From Acidobacteriota bacterium (lineage in GTDB: Bacteria > Acidobacteriota > Vicinamibacteria > Vicinamibacterales > UBA2999): 64,000 nt of DNA. The DNA is taken from assembly GCA_016871195.1 (NCBI GenBank), contig VFZN01000003.1, positions 65,902 to 129,901 of the forward strand, given 5' to 3'. Positions 10,215 to 19,618 of the stretch are shown piece after piece; within the stretch, counting starts at the first letter, position 1; each line of letters opens with the position of its first letter. The position numbers and the translations under genes are program-made. The notes below the pieces were generated by a model. It was not told where the DNA came from. It was given only the letters and a program-made list of their open reading frames with translations, and ran no database searches.

Positions 10215-10804
10215 GCAGATCGATGCTCCAGTGTGCGGACCACATACTTGCCAATCATGTCGCACTCGAGGTTGACGCGGTCACCCACCCGCGCATGCTG
10301 CAGGGTGGTGTGGGTCCAGGTGTAGGGAATCACCTGCACGCTGAAGCGTTCGCGCTCCAGCGTCGCCACCGTCAGGCTGATGCCGTCGACGGCAATCGAC
10401 CCTTTCGGAATGACGTAGGCGGCCAGGGAATCGGGTAGGGTCACGGTGACCCAGTGCGATTCGCTGTCCGGCCGCACCTCGAGCACCTCGCCGGTGCCGT
10501 CGACATGGCCCAGGACAAAGTGCCCGTCCAGGCGCCCCTCCGGCCGCAGCGGTCGTTCGAGATTCACCACCTGGCCCACGCGGGGCACCCCCAGAGTCGT
10601 GATACGCGCCGTTTGCGGACCGACGTCCATCCAGACCGACGCCTCGTCGCGCGCGACCACGGTGAGACACACGCCATTCACCGCGAGGCTGGCTCCGAGG
10701 GCCAGCGCCGGGGCGAGCGCCGTCTCGATTCCCAGGCGCAGGTGTTCGGCGCCGGGCGTCACCGTGGCGATCCGGCCCGTGGCTTCAATGATTCCCGTGA
10801 ACAT
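10211..10804 (-). CDS. ribE: riboflavin synthase alpha subunit
   Basis: MFTGIIEATGRI, GASLAVNGVCLTVV, FVLGHVDGTGEV, SIAVDGISLTV. Confidence 0.97.
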   Translation of the reverse strand: MFTGIIEATGRIATVTPGAEHLRLGIETALAPALALGASLAVNGVCLTVVARDEASVWMDVGPQTARITTLGVPRVGQVVNLERPLRPEGRLDGHFVLGHVDGTGEVLEVRPDSESHWVTVTLPDSLAAYVIPKGSIAVDGISLTVATLERERFSVQVIPYTWTHTTLQHARVGDRVNLECDMIGKYVVRTLEHRSA

Positions 10805-11873
10805 CGAACTCCATCCAGAGATCGGCACCCACCACGTCGGTGCGGTCCGGTAGCCGGCCCACGACCGTCATGTCCCCCGTGCCGAAGACGGGGACTCCCT
10901 GCGGGCCGAGTGTGCGGCCCGGTGACCGCACCAGCAGGATGCGATCGACGAGGTCGGCATCCAGCAGGGCCCGATGCAGCCGAGCCCCGCCTTCCACCAG
11001 CAGCGTGGACACATCGTAGACCAGCAGCGCATGCAGGGCCTCGGCGAGGGTGGTGCCTCCGTCGACGACGGTGACGCCGTGCTGCCGCAGTCGCGCTACG
11101 TGTTCGGGATGCGCCGCCATGGCCTCAGCCGTCGTCAGCACTACCACCGGGCCCTCGCCAACGGTCCGCACCAGCGACGAAGACTCCGGGAACCGCAGGC
11201 GGCGATCGAAGACAACCCGTACCAGCGGTCGCGGTCGCACCGAGTCGCGCGCGGTCAGCAGCGGGTCATCGACCAGCACCGTCTCCGACCCGACGGCAAT
11301 CGCATCGACCGTGGCCCGCAGGCGATGGATGCGCCGCCATGACTCGGGACCGCTGATGGTGGTGCGGCGCCCGGGGGCTTCGGCAATCATGCCGTCGGCG
11401 CTGACGCCGGCCTTCACGATCACCTCAGGACGCCCCGCCGTGTGCGCGCGGATGAACCCCCGGTTCAGTTCACGGGCCTCCTCCTCGAGCAGCCCCACCT
11501 CCACCTGCAGGCCCGCCGCACGCAGGTCCGCAATGCCGCGGCCATTCACGAGGGGATTCGGATCAGGCATCGCCACCACCACCCGACGGATGCCGCTGGC
11601 AATCACGCGCCTCGTGCACGGGGCCGTGCGCCCCTGATGACAGCAGGGCTCGAGGGTCACATACATCGTGCCTCCCCGTGCACGATCACCCGCCTCGTCA
11701 AGGGCATTCACCTCCGCGTGCGCGGCACCGGCCTTCAGGTGGCGCCCCTGACCCACCACGAGGCCATCTGATGACACGACCACCGCCCCCACCATGGGAT
11801 TCGGCGTGGTGCCACCTCTGGCGCGCGCCGCATGGAAGAGCGCGCGGCGCATGTAATCACCGTCGGTCACCAC
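10785..11873 (-). CDS. ribD: bifunctional pyrimidine deaminase/reductase RibD
   Basis: HAEVNALDEAGDRARGGTMYVTLEPCCHQGRTAPCT and C-terminal reductase domain. Confidence 0.96.
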   Translation of the reverse strand: MVTDGDYMRRALFHAARARGGTTPNPMVGAVVVSSDGLVVGQGRHLKAGAAHAEVNALDEAGDRARGGTMYVTLEPCCHQGRTAPCTRRVIASGIRRVVVAMPDPNPLVNGRGIADLRAAGLQVEVGLLEEEARELNRGFIRAHTAGRPEVIVKAGVSADGMIAEAPGRRTTISGPESWRRIHRLRATVDAIAVGSETVLVDDPLLTARDSVRPRPLVRVVFDRRLRFPESSSLVRTVGEGPVVVLTTAEAMAAHPEHVARLRQHGVTVVDGGTTLAEALHALLVYDVSTLLVEGGARLHRALLDADLVDRILLVRSPGRTLGPQGVPVFGTGDMTVVGRLPDRTDVVGADLWMEFDVHGNH

Positions 11874-12793
11874 GGCTCCCGGAACAGGGCGTCCACGTAG
11901 CGATTGGCGTCGAAGGGCAGCAGGTCCTCGAGGCTCTCGCCCACGCCGACAAAGCGGATGGGCAGCTGGAGATCGTGTGCAATGGCCACGACGATGCCGC
12001 CTCGTGCCGTGCCGTCAAGCTTGGTCAGGACAATGCCTGTGACACCAGCCACGGCCATGAACTCACGCGCCTGGGTCAGCGCATTCTGTCCAACCGTGGC
12101 ATCGAGAACAAGCAGCGTCTCGTGCGGCGCCCCGGGCACCTCGCGGGCAATCACGCGCCGGATCTTCTCGAGTTCCTGCATCAGGTTGGTCCGGGTGTGC
12201 AGGCGGCCTGCCGTGTCAATGAGGACCAGGTCACGGCCACGAGCCTTGGCCGCTGTGATCGCATCAAACACAACGGCGGCAGGGTCGGCCCCCTCGCGGG
12301 CACGCACCAGATCCACACCCGCCCGGTCGGCCCAGACCTGTAACTGATCGACCGCCGCCGCCCTGAAGGTGTCGGCCGCGCAAATGAGTGGGGTGTATCC
12401 GGCCTGCTTCCACTGGTTTGCCAGCTTGCCCACGGTGGTGGTCTTGCCGGTGCCGTTCACGCCGACGACGAGTACCACGCGCGGACCGCTAGCCGGCTCG
12501 ACGGGCGGACGGTCAGCGGCGGCCAGCACCCGCAGCAGCTCCTCGCGCACCAGCGTACGGAGCGACGCGGTTCCCCGGGCGCGTGCGCCAACGGCGGCCA
12601 CGATGTTGCGCGAGGCCGAGACCCCGACGTCAGCCATCAGCAGCAGGTCTTCGAGGCCGTCGAGCGTGTCGGTCCGGACCGACGCCTCATCGCCGGAACG
12701 GTCCTCGCTCCCCCGCACCAGGGCATCAAACTGGTCGGCTATCTGGCGGGCGGTGCGGCTGAGCCCCGCTTTCAGTCGGTCAAAAACACTCAT
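11867..12793 (-). CDS. ftsY: SRP receptor FtsY
   Basis: GVNGTGKTTTVGKLANQ, DTFRAAAVDQLQVWADR, DTAGRLHTRTNLM, TKLDGTARGG. Confidence 0.97.
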   Translation of the reverse strand: MSVFDRLKAGLSRTARQIADQFDALVRGSEDRSGDEASVRTDTLDGLEDLLLMADVGVSASRNIVAAVGARARGTASLRTLVREELLRVLAAADRPPVEPASGPRVVLVVGVNGTGKTTTVGKLANQWKQAGYTPLICAADTFRAAAVDQLQVWADRAGVDLVRAREGADPAAVVFDAITAAKARGRDLVLIDTAGRLHTRTNLMQELEKIRRVIAREVPGAPHETLLVLDATVGQNALTQAREFMAVAGVTGIVLTKLDGTARGGIVVAIAHDLQLPIRFVGVGESLEDLLPFDANRYVDALFREPW

Positions 12794-12812
12794 ACGTGTG
12801 TGGGTGCCTTCA

Positions 12813-13850
12813 TTAATGATGCTCGGCGCGCTGCCGGCGTCCCATCAACTGACGTACTGCCGCGGGCGGATCGATCCGTCCCGCGAGTACGGCCGCCATC
12901 TGCTCGGTGATGGGCAATTCAACCCCATAGCGAAGACCCAGTTGCAGGGCGGCCTCTGTGGTGCGCACTCCTTCGGCCACCATCTTCGTGGCGGCCACGA
13001 TATCCGTCAGGCTCCGCCCTCGGGCCAGTTCGATACCGACGTGACGGTTTCGGCTGAGGCCGCCCGTGCAGGTCAGCACGAGGTCACCCAGCCCGGCCAG
13101 GCCCGCCAGGGTTTCGCGCTGGCCGCCCATGGCCACAGCGAGCCGCGTCAGCTCCGCGAGGCCTCGGGTAATCAATGCGGCCTGCGCATTCGGCCCCTGC
13201 CCGAGGCCCTCAGTCACACCCGCGGCAATCGCCATGGTGTTCTTGAGCGCCCCGCCCACTTCCACGCCAATCAGGTCGTGGCTGCCGTAGAGCCTCATCC
13301 AGGGCGTGCGGAACTCCGTCTGCACGAGGGACACGGTGTCCGGTTTCGCCGCGGCCACCACGACCGCCGTCGGTTGTCGGGCCGCCAGTTCCCACGCAAA
13401 ACTGGGCCCCGACAGCACGGCCACGTCGCCCGCGTGCGGCAGGCATTCGTGCAGCACCTCGCTCATCCGCAGCAGGCGACCGGCCTCAATCCCCTTCACG
13501 GCACTCACCACGATGGCGCCGTCCTCCACAGACGGGGCCATCACTGCGGCCACCGCACGCAGCCCGTGGGAGGGCACGGCCATCACTATGAGCGGCGCGT
13601 GCCACAGCGCCTCGCCGAGGTCGGTGGTCACTGTCAGGCGCTCGGGAAACGAGACATCAGGCAGGTAGACCGGATTCGCACGCCGCACCCGCATCTCGGA
13701 CACGAGTGCTTCCGAGCGCGCCCACAAGGTCACGTCATGGCCACCGGCGGCCAGGTGTACGGCGAGCGCGGTGCCCCAACTGCCTGCGCCAATGACCGCC
13801 ACGCGCGAGAGTGTGCGGGCCAGGCCCGGTGCCTGCGTCAGATCACTCAT
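12813..13850 (-). CDS. gpsA: NAD(P)-dependent glycerol-3-phosphate dehydrogenase
   Basis: VAVIGAGSWGTALAVHLA, SGPSFAWELA, GALKNTMAIAAGV, GLGDLVLTCTGGLSRN. Confidence 0.97.
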   Translation of the reverse strand: MSDLTQAPGLARTLSRVAVIGAGSWGTALAVHLAAGGHDVTLWARSEALVSEMRVRRANPVYLPDVSFPERLTVTTDLGEALWHAPLIVMAVPSHGLRAVAAVMAPSVEDGAIVVSAVKGIEAGRLLRMSEVLHECLPHAGDVAVLSGPSFAWELAARQPTAVVVAAAKPDTVSLVQTEFRTPWMRLYGSHDLIGVEVGGALKNTMAIAAGVTEGLGQGPNAQAALITRGLAELTRLAVAMGGQRETLAGLAGLGDLVLTCTGGLSRNRHVGIELARGRSLTDIVAATKMVAEGVRTTEAALQLGLRYGVELPITEQMAAVLAGRIDPPAAVRQLMGRRQRAEHH

Positions 13851-15154
13851 GCGTCAGGTGCCTCCGGCACACGCCAGTCGACAGTGAGTGGCACACCCAG
13901 CAGGTGCCGGCGCAGCAAGTCGAGCGCGGTCAGAGCCGCGAAGCGCCTTACTCCCGCACGGTCGCCCGCGAACCGGCAGCAGACGGCCTTCACTGCGGAC
14001 GCTGTGCGATGGGCCAGGGCGAACCAGACGGTACCCACGGGTTTCGCGATGGTCCCTCCGCCGGGCCCCGCGATGCCCGTGATGGCCACCGCGACAGTCG
14101 CCGATGAATGCGCCAGGGCCCCGGTGGCCATGGCGCGTGCCACAGGACCACTGACGGCCCCATGGGCGTCGACCAGCGCGGGTGACACCCCCAGCCACTC
14201 GCGCTTCGCCTCGTTGCTGTAGACCACCGCAGTGCGGTCGACGTAGTCGGAACTGCCGGGGACGTCCGTCAGCAGCGCCGTCAGCAGGCCGCCTGTGCAC
14301 GACTCTGCCGCCGTCACCGTCGCGCCCTGTGCGCGCAGGAGGTCACCCACCACCTGACTCAGCGACCGCCCGTCCACCGACACCACATCGTCCCCGAGCA
14401 GTTGCTGAAGCGCCCTGACTTTTCCGTGCAGCAGGGCCTGCCCCGCCTCGGCATCGCTGGTCACGGCGGACAGATGGAGCTCGACCACACCAGCCGACGC
14501 CAGAATCGTGGTTGCCACCGAAGGCGACTCGTGAGCCCAGGGCATGTAGAGCGGATGCACGTGCGCATCCACCCCCGACTCGGTCCGGCCAGCCACACGA
14601 AGAACGCGTCGTATCAGGTGGGCCGGTGCGCCATGGTCAATGAGCCACTCACGCACGGGTCCTTCGAGCATAGGCCGCATTTCTGATGGAGGTCCCGGCA
14701 GCAAAATCACGACGCCTCCGTCATGCGCCAGCCACAGCCCCGGGGCGCTGCCCCGTGTGTTGGGAATTACCCGGCTGCCCTCTGGCACCTGGCCCTGCCG
14801 CCGATTCGACTCGGGCATCTCGAGGCCCCGCGCCGTGAAGCGCTCGCGAATCTGCTCGACCAGCGCCGGGTCTTCCACCAGTGGGCGTCCCATCACCGTC
14901 GCCACTACGTCCCGCGTCAGGTCATCCTCGGTGGGGCCGAGTCCGCCGGTGATCACCACGACGGCGTGCCGGCCCACGGCCATCCGGATGTGGGCCGCCA
15001 GCTCGTCCGGTGCATCACCCACCACGGCTTTGGCTGCCACCTCGATGCCCAAGGCGTTGAGGACCTCGGTGATGGCCAGCGAATTGGTGTCGACCTTCGT
15101 CGGCGTGAGCAGTTCACTACCCACGGCCAGGATAGCGGCGCGGCGTGCAAGCAT
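13847..15154 (-). CDS. cinA: CinA family competence/damage-inducible protein, nicotinamide-nucleotide amidase
   Basis: AILAVGSELLTPTKVDTNS, GGLGPTEDDLTRD, C-terminal AAESCTGGLLTALLT. Confidence 0.95.
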   Translation of the reverse strand: MLARRAAILAVGSELLTPTKVDTNSLAITEVLNALGIEVAAKAVVGDAPDELAAHIRMAVGRHAVVVITGGLGPTEDDLTRDVVATVMGRPLVEDPALVEQIRERFTARGLEMPESNRRQGQVPEGSRVIPNTRGSAPGLWLAHDGGVVILLPGPPSEMRPMLEGPVREWLIDHGAPAHLIRRVLRVAGRTESGVDAHVHPLYMPWAHESPSVATTILASAGVVELHLSAVTSDAEAGQALLHGKVRALQQLLGDDVVSVDGRSLSQVVGDLLRAQGATVTAAESCTGGLLTALLTDVPGSSDYVDRTAVVYSNEAKREWLGVSPALVDAHGAVSGPVARAMATGALAHSSATVAVAITGIAGPGGGTIAKPVGTVWFALAHRTASAVKAVCCRFAGDRAGVRRFAALTALDLLRRHLLGVPLTVDWRVPEAPDA

Positions 15155-15621
15155 CAGCGCAGCATCCACTCGGGCCGCCACCACACCAGCAGTCGCAGCG
15201 CCAGATGGGCATACACGCCCGCCATCGCGTCATCGAGCATGATGCCCCACCCGCCCGGTGCCGATTCGAGGCGGCCCGCCGGAAAGGGCTTGATCACATC
15301 GAACACGCGAAACAGCACGAACCCTGCCGCAATCCCGCCCCAGCCCAGGGGCACGCTGGCGAGCGTGACCAGCATACCCAGCACTTCGTCGATGACCACG
15401 GGGCCGGGGTCGTTGATGCCCAGAATTTTCTCGGTCTGCGTGGCCGACCACACCCCGAGGCCGAACACGAGGGCCATCGTGACCGCCTCGACCAGGGGCG
15501 AACCCGACCAGCGGACGGCGGCATAGAGGGCCAGAGCCGCGAACGACCCCACCGTGCCCGGCGCCACGGGCGCGAACCCGACATAGCCGAACGTCGCAAT
15601 CATCAGGGGCAGCGTCTTCAT
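15154..15621 (-). CDS. pgpA: phosphatidylglycerophosphatase A
   Basis: MKTLPLMIATFGYVGFAPVAPGTVGSFAAL; DPGPVVIDEVLGMLV. Confidence 0.93.
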   Translation of the reverse strand: MKTLPLMIATFGYVGFAPVAPGTVGSFAALALYAAVRWSGSPLVEAVTMALVFGLGVWSATQTEKILGINDPGPVVIDEVLGMLVTLASVPLGWGGIAAGFVLFRVFDVIKPFPAGRLESAPGGWGIMLDDAMAGVYAHLALRLLVWWRPEWMLR

Positions 15622-16436
15622 CGAACCACCACTTCGGTATGCGTCAGTCGGTCGTGCAGGGTGCGACGCCCGGGCAGCATCAAAAACGGCACATACACCA
15701 GCCCGAGGCTGGCGACGGCGGCGATTGTCAATGCGGCGCGGGCCACGGCGGTGTCGATGCCGACGCCGCCGCCGCCCTGCATCTGGACCGTGACACGCAT
15801 GACCATTTTTCCCAGCGTCTGTCCGCATCCGACGAGACCGATCACCTGATAGACCATCGCCGCGAGCACTCCGGCGCCGACCAGGGGCACGGGCGCCAGC
15901 AGTCGCAGGCCTTCCACCGCCAGCGGAAGGTCGGTCACACGGAGCGTGGCCCAGACGATGGCTCCGATGACGACCAGCCAGAAGCAGAAATCAATCAGGG
16001 CCGCGACGATTCGAGGAGCGACCGTCGCCGGTGTCCCGATCTGGTCGCGTGACGCCTCTCGTCCGGCGTCGTCCGCGACCGTTCCCGCAGTCGCATAGCC
16101 GTCAGAGACCGCCAGCCGCGCCTCAGGTTCCGGATCGAGCGGCAGAGGGGCCGGGGCCGGGCCAGATTCAACCGGGCGTGGATACCGGCGCGCTCTCTGC
16201 GGGTCGGACGAGGACCGACGCACCGACAGCGGCTGACCCGCTGGCCGTGGCGGAGGCACGGGTGCCGTCACTAGCGGCAGATCGTCATCGCCGAGCAGGG
16301 GCAGGTCGCCGTCCGGCGTCTGCAGCGGCAAATCAGCCGGCGTCGACACCGGCGTAGTCAGGGCAAATTCGAATCCGCAGTGGCGGCACCGGTCGATCGC
16401 GTCGAATCCGACATACTGGCACTTGGGACATTTCAC
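15618..16436 (-). CDS. zinc-ribbon N-terminus + RDD-domain membrane protein
   Basis: MKCPKCQYVGFDAIDRCRHCGFEFA ribbon; C-terminal RDD TM domain (RIVAALIDFCFWLVVIG...TLGKMVMRVTV). Confidence 0.85.
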   Translation of the reverse strand: MKCPKCQYVGFDAIDRCRHCGFEFALTTPVSTPADLPLQTPDGDLPLLGDDDLPLVTAPVPPPRPAGQPLSVRRSSSDPQRARRYPRPVESGPAPAPLPLDPEPEARLAVSDGYATAGTVADDAGREASRDQIGTPATVAPRIVAALIDFCFWLVVIGAIVWATLRVTDLPLAVEGLRLLAPVPLVGAGVLAAMVYQVIGLVGCGQTLGKMVMRVTVQMQGGGGVGIDTAVARAALTIAAVASLGLVYVPFLMLPGRRTLHDRLTHTEVVVR

Positions 16437-17254
16437 GGGGCACCGCCCCGGCCTGTGACCGCAGGCCCCGGGGCTGCCGACACGGCCAGCAGCGCGCGTT
16501 GCACGCGGGCCACCAGGGCTTCCGCCTCTTCGCGTCTCGGGTCACCAAGGCCAATACGACCACACTCGGCCAGCGCATCGTGGACGCGCCCGGCGTCCAC
16601 CAGCGCCCGGCAGCGGCGCAGGGCACCATCTGACACGCGCGGTTCCGGCAGGACCGTCAGGCTGTCAGGGATCGGCGCAATGGCCGTCGACGGACGCACC
16701 CATGCTGCTGGTCGCAGGGCCGCCGCGGGACCGAAGGCCAGCGCCCCCACCAGCACGACGCCGACAGCGAGCCATGCGGCCCACGTGCGACCGTCGCCAC
16801 TCGCCCCCCGTGATTCGTCGGCCAGCACCAGTCGCGGCATGGCCTGCCGTGCGGTGTCACGCATGGCGGGAAGGCCGGCGAGCGTCTCCGGTGCGAGGCG
16901 ATCGAGACGGCTGAGCATGCCCAGGGCCACGTCGTGGGACGCATCGGCGTCGAGCACCTCCGCAAAGAGGGCTCGTGCGCGCTCGACCTCGCCGCGCTCG
17001 AATGTATCGACGCCCTCAGCCGCCAGCAGGTCCGTGCGGCGCTGCCGTTCGGCCAGCGCCGTGCGTGCGCGCTCGATGTAGGCACGCGCACGCCCGTGGT
17101 CACGGTCGAGAAAGAGCACGCGGGTCCAGATGTGAATCGCCGACTCGAAGTCACCGGCCAGGTAGGCGTCGAGTCCGGACACCAGCAGCGCATCAATGCG
17201 CCCCTCGGGGTCGGAACGGCCGGCGCCCGCGACGGTCTGTTGAGGGTCAGTCAT
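16433..17254 (-). CDS. tetratricopeptide-like protein with one TM segment
   Basis: DYLAGDFESAIHIWTRVLFLDRDHGRARAYIERARTALAE repeat-like helices; TM AWLAVGVVLVGALAFGPAAAL. Confidence 0.7.
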   Translation of the reverse strand: MTDPQQTVAGAGRSDPEGRIDALLVSGLDAYLAGDFESAIHIWTRVLFLDRDHGRARAYIERARTALAERQRRTDLLAAEGVDTFERGEVERARALFAEVLDADASHDVALGMLSRLDRLAPETLAGLPAMRDTARQAMPRLVLADESRGASGDGRTWAAWLAVGVVLVGALAFGPAAALRPAAWVRPSTAIAPIPDSLTVLPEPRVSDGALRRCRALVDAGRVHDALAECGRIGLGDPRREEAEALVARVQRALLAVSAAPGPAVTGRGGAP

Positions 17255-17330
17255 GACGTCGAGACTCCTCAGTATAGCGCTGCGCCCCCGGCCCCGGTCC
17301 TGCCGTCGGGATGTGATAGAACCTCAGGGC

Positions 17331-18227
17331 ATGGCGCTGATTGAGTGTGTCCCCAACATCAGTGAAGGCATCCGCACCGACGTCGTCGCCGATATCGTGC
17401 AGGACCTCCGGGGCATTGATGGCCTGCACGTGCTCGACGTGCAGTCAGACCCGACCCACAACCGCAGCGTGCTGACGCTGGCCGGAACGCCCGAAGTTCT
17501 GCGCACGGCCCTGCCGCGCCTCTGCGAACTGACCATGGCCGCCGTCGACCTCCGGACGCACCGGGGTGAACATCCGAGACTGGGGGCCGTCGACGTCATG
17601 CCTTTCATTCCGCTCGAGGGGGCCACCATGGCCGACTGCGTCGCGCTGGCGCGGCTCGTCGGGGCGGAGCTCGGTGCGCGGCTGGCCCTGCCCGTCTATC
17701 TCTACGAAGAGGCGGCCAGCTCGCCGGCCCGCAGGAATCTCGAGGAGATCCGGCGCGGCGAATTCGAAGGCCTGGCGGACAAGATGCGCCTGCCCGAGTG
17801 GGCGCCGGACTTCGGACCGGCCACCCCGCATCCCACCGCCGGTGCCACAGTGGTCGGTGCACGCATGCCACTCATCGCCTACAACATCAACCTCGCCACC
17901 GACCGTGTCGATGTGGCCCGGAAAATTGCTTCGACCGTGCGCATGAGCAGCGGAGGTCTCCGCTACGTCAAGGCCATGGGCCTGTCTCTCGAGGGACGTC
18001 CGGTGGTGCAGGTCTCGATGAACCTCACCAACTTCGAAAAAACACCGATGCATCGCGTGTTCGACATGGTGCAGCGCGAAGCGGCCCGATATGGCGTGAC
18101 CGTGCTCGAGTCAGAAATTGTCGGACTGGTCCCCCAGGCGGCCCTGCTACTGGCGGCTGCGCACTACCTGCAACTGGAAGGATTCTCGGCCAGACAGGTG
18201 CTTGAGCACCGACTGCAGCAGCCGTGA
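17331..18227 (+). CDS. ftcD: glutamate formimidoyltransferase
   Basis: MALIECVPNISEGI, DVQSDPTHNRSVLTLAG, HRGEHPRLGAVDVMPFIPL, MNLTNFEKTPMHRVFD. Confidence 0.95.
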   Translation: MALIECVPNISEGIRTDVVADIVQDLRGIDGLHVLDVQSDPTHNRSVLTLAGTPEVLRTALPRLCELTMAAVDLRTHRGEHPRLGAVDVMPFIPLEGATMADCVALARLVGAELGARLALPVYLYEEAASSPARRNLEEIRRGEFEGLADKMRLPEWAPDFGPATPHPTAGATVVGARMPLIAYNINLATDRVDVARKIASTVRMSSGGLRYVKAMGLSLEGRPVVQVSMNLTNFEKTPMHRVFDMVQREAARYGVTVLESEIVGLVPQAALLLAAAHYLQLEGFSARQVLEHRLQQP

Positions 18228-18231
18228 GGGG

Positions 18232-19605
18232 TCAAGCCCCATCGCGCCTGGGCAGGATGCCGAAGGCCCGCATCTTCTTGTAGAGGTTCGAGCGTTCCAG
18301 CCCCAGCACTTCGGCCGTGCGCGACATGTTGCCCTGGGCGCGCGCCAGCGTGCGCAGGATGAACTCGCGCTCGAACGCATCACGTGCCTCGGCCAGACGC
18401 GTGCCCGCCGCACCGGCCGCGGCATCGCGAAGCACGCCGTGGCGTTCCTCGTCGCCGAGGAACGCTACCTCGTCCGCCGACACCGCGTCGTCGTGGCCCA
18501 TGATGATGAGCCGCTCAACGGCGTTGCGCAGCTCACGGACGTTCCCCGGCCAGCCGTATGCCTGCAGACGTGCCATCGCCTCGGGCGAGAGCCGGCGGGT
18601 GCGCCGGCCATACTCGCGTGAAATTGTGGCCATGAAATGCTCGGCCAGCACGGTGATGTCCTCGCGACGTTCGCGCAGCGGGGGGATGGTGATGGGGACC
18701 ACGCTCAGGCGGAAGAACAAATCCTCTCGGAAGCGGCCCTGCCGAATCTCTGCCTGCAGATCCTTGTTGGTGGCGGCGAGCACACGCACATCCACGCGCA
18801 CCCGCTGGGTGCCGCCCACGCGTTCGAGCGACTGTTCCTGCAGCACCCGCAGCACCTTGGCCTGCGTTTTAAGGCTCATGTCGCCAATCTCGTCAAGAAA
18901 CAGGGTGCCGCCGTCGGCCTGCTCGAAGCGGCCGGGCCGGTCGGACACCGCCCCGGTGAACGCGCCCCGCACATGGCCGAACAACTCTGTCTCAATCAGC
19001 TCTTCGGGAATCGCGGCGCAGTTGACCTCGACAAACGGTCGGTGGCGACGCCCGCTGTGCTGGTGAATGAGCCGGGCCACGACCTCCTTCCCCGTGCCGT
19101 TCTCTCCAAGGATGAGGACACGGCCCATGCTCGGGCCGGCGGTCTCGACCACGCGGCGCAGGGCCTGCGTCGCCAGACTGTCGCCCACGAGGGCGACCGG
19201 CGACTCGACACGCGCACGCAGGGCACGGTTCTCCTGCTCGAGCCGGTGCTGCCTCAAGGCATTGCGCACCACGAGCACTGTTTTCTCGAGCGACAGCGGT
19301 TTTTCTACGAAATCGAAGGCCCCGAGCTTGATCGCCTTGACGGCCTGCTCGATGCTGCCGTGGCCCGACATGATGACCACCTGCGCGTCGAAGCCCCGCT
19401 CGCCGAGCCGCTGGAGGGTGGTCAGGCCGTCGATGCCGGGCAGCCAGATGTCGAGCACGATGACGTCATACGCCCCCGTGACCGCACGCTCGAGGCATTC
19501 TTCGCCCGTGGCCGCCGTGTCGACAGCCAGCCCCTCGTCGGACAGCACACCGGCGACCGACGATCGGACGCCGGGTTCATCATCCACTACCAGAATTGAC
19601 GCCAT
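18232..19605 (-). CDS. sigma-54-dependent response regulator, NtrX/NtrC family
   Basis: Receiver domain (VDDEPGVRSS...DVIVLDIWLPGIDGL), AAA+ GENGTGKEVVARLIH and GAFTGA, Fis-type HTH. Confidence 0.95.
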   Translation of the reverse strand: MASILVVDDEPGVRSSVAGVLSDEGLAVDTAATGEECLERAVTGAYDVIVLDIWLPGIDGLTTLQRLGERGFDAQVVIMSGHGSIEQAVKAIKLGAFDFVEKPLSLEKTVLVVRNALRQHRLEQENRALRARVESPVALVGDSLATQALRRVVETAGPSMGRVLILGENGTGKEVVARLIHQHSGRRHRPFVEVNCAAIPEELIETELFGHVRGAFTGAVSDRPGRFEQADGGTLFLDEIGDMSLKTQAKVLRVLQEQSLERVGGTQRVRVDVRVLAATNKDLQAEIRQGRFREDLFFRLSVVPITIPPLRERREDITVLAEHFMATISREYGRRTRRLSPEAMARLQAYGWPGNVRELRNAVERLIIMGHDDAVSADEVAFLGDEERHGVLRDAAAGAAGTRLAEARDAFEREFILRTLARAQGNMSRTAEVLGLERSNLYKKMRAFGILPRRDGA

Positions 19606-19618
19606 GACCTGGGTGTCC

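Noticed and set aside
10785-11873. FMN riboswitch for the rib genes
   Set aside because: ribD start overlaps the ftsY end (11867-11873); no room for an RFN element and no matching conserved sequence.
12369-14222. 617-aa plus-strand ORF
   Set aside because: Antisense to ftsY and gpsA with strong family motifs; shadow ORF.
16433-17254. Possible novel TPR scaffold linked to cinA/pgpA
   Set aside because: Helical repeat-like protein but no distinctive motif or conserved partner visible; left as a feature only.
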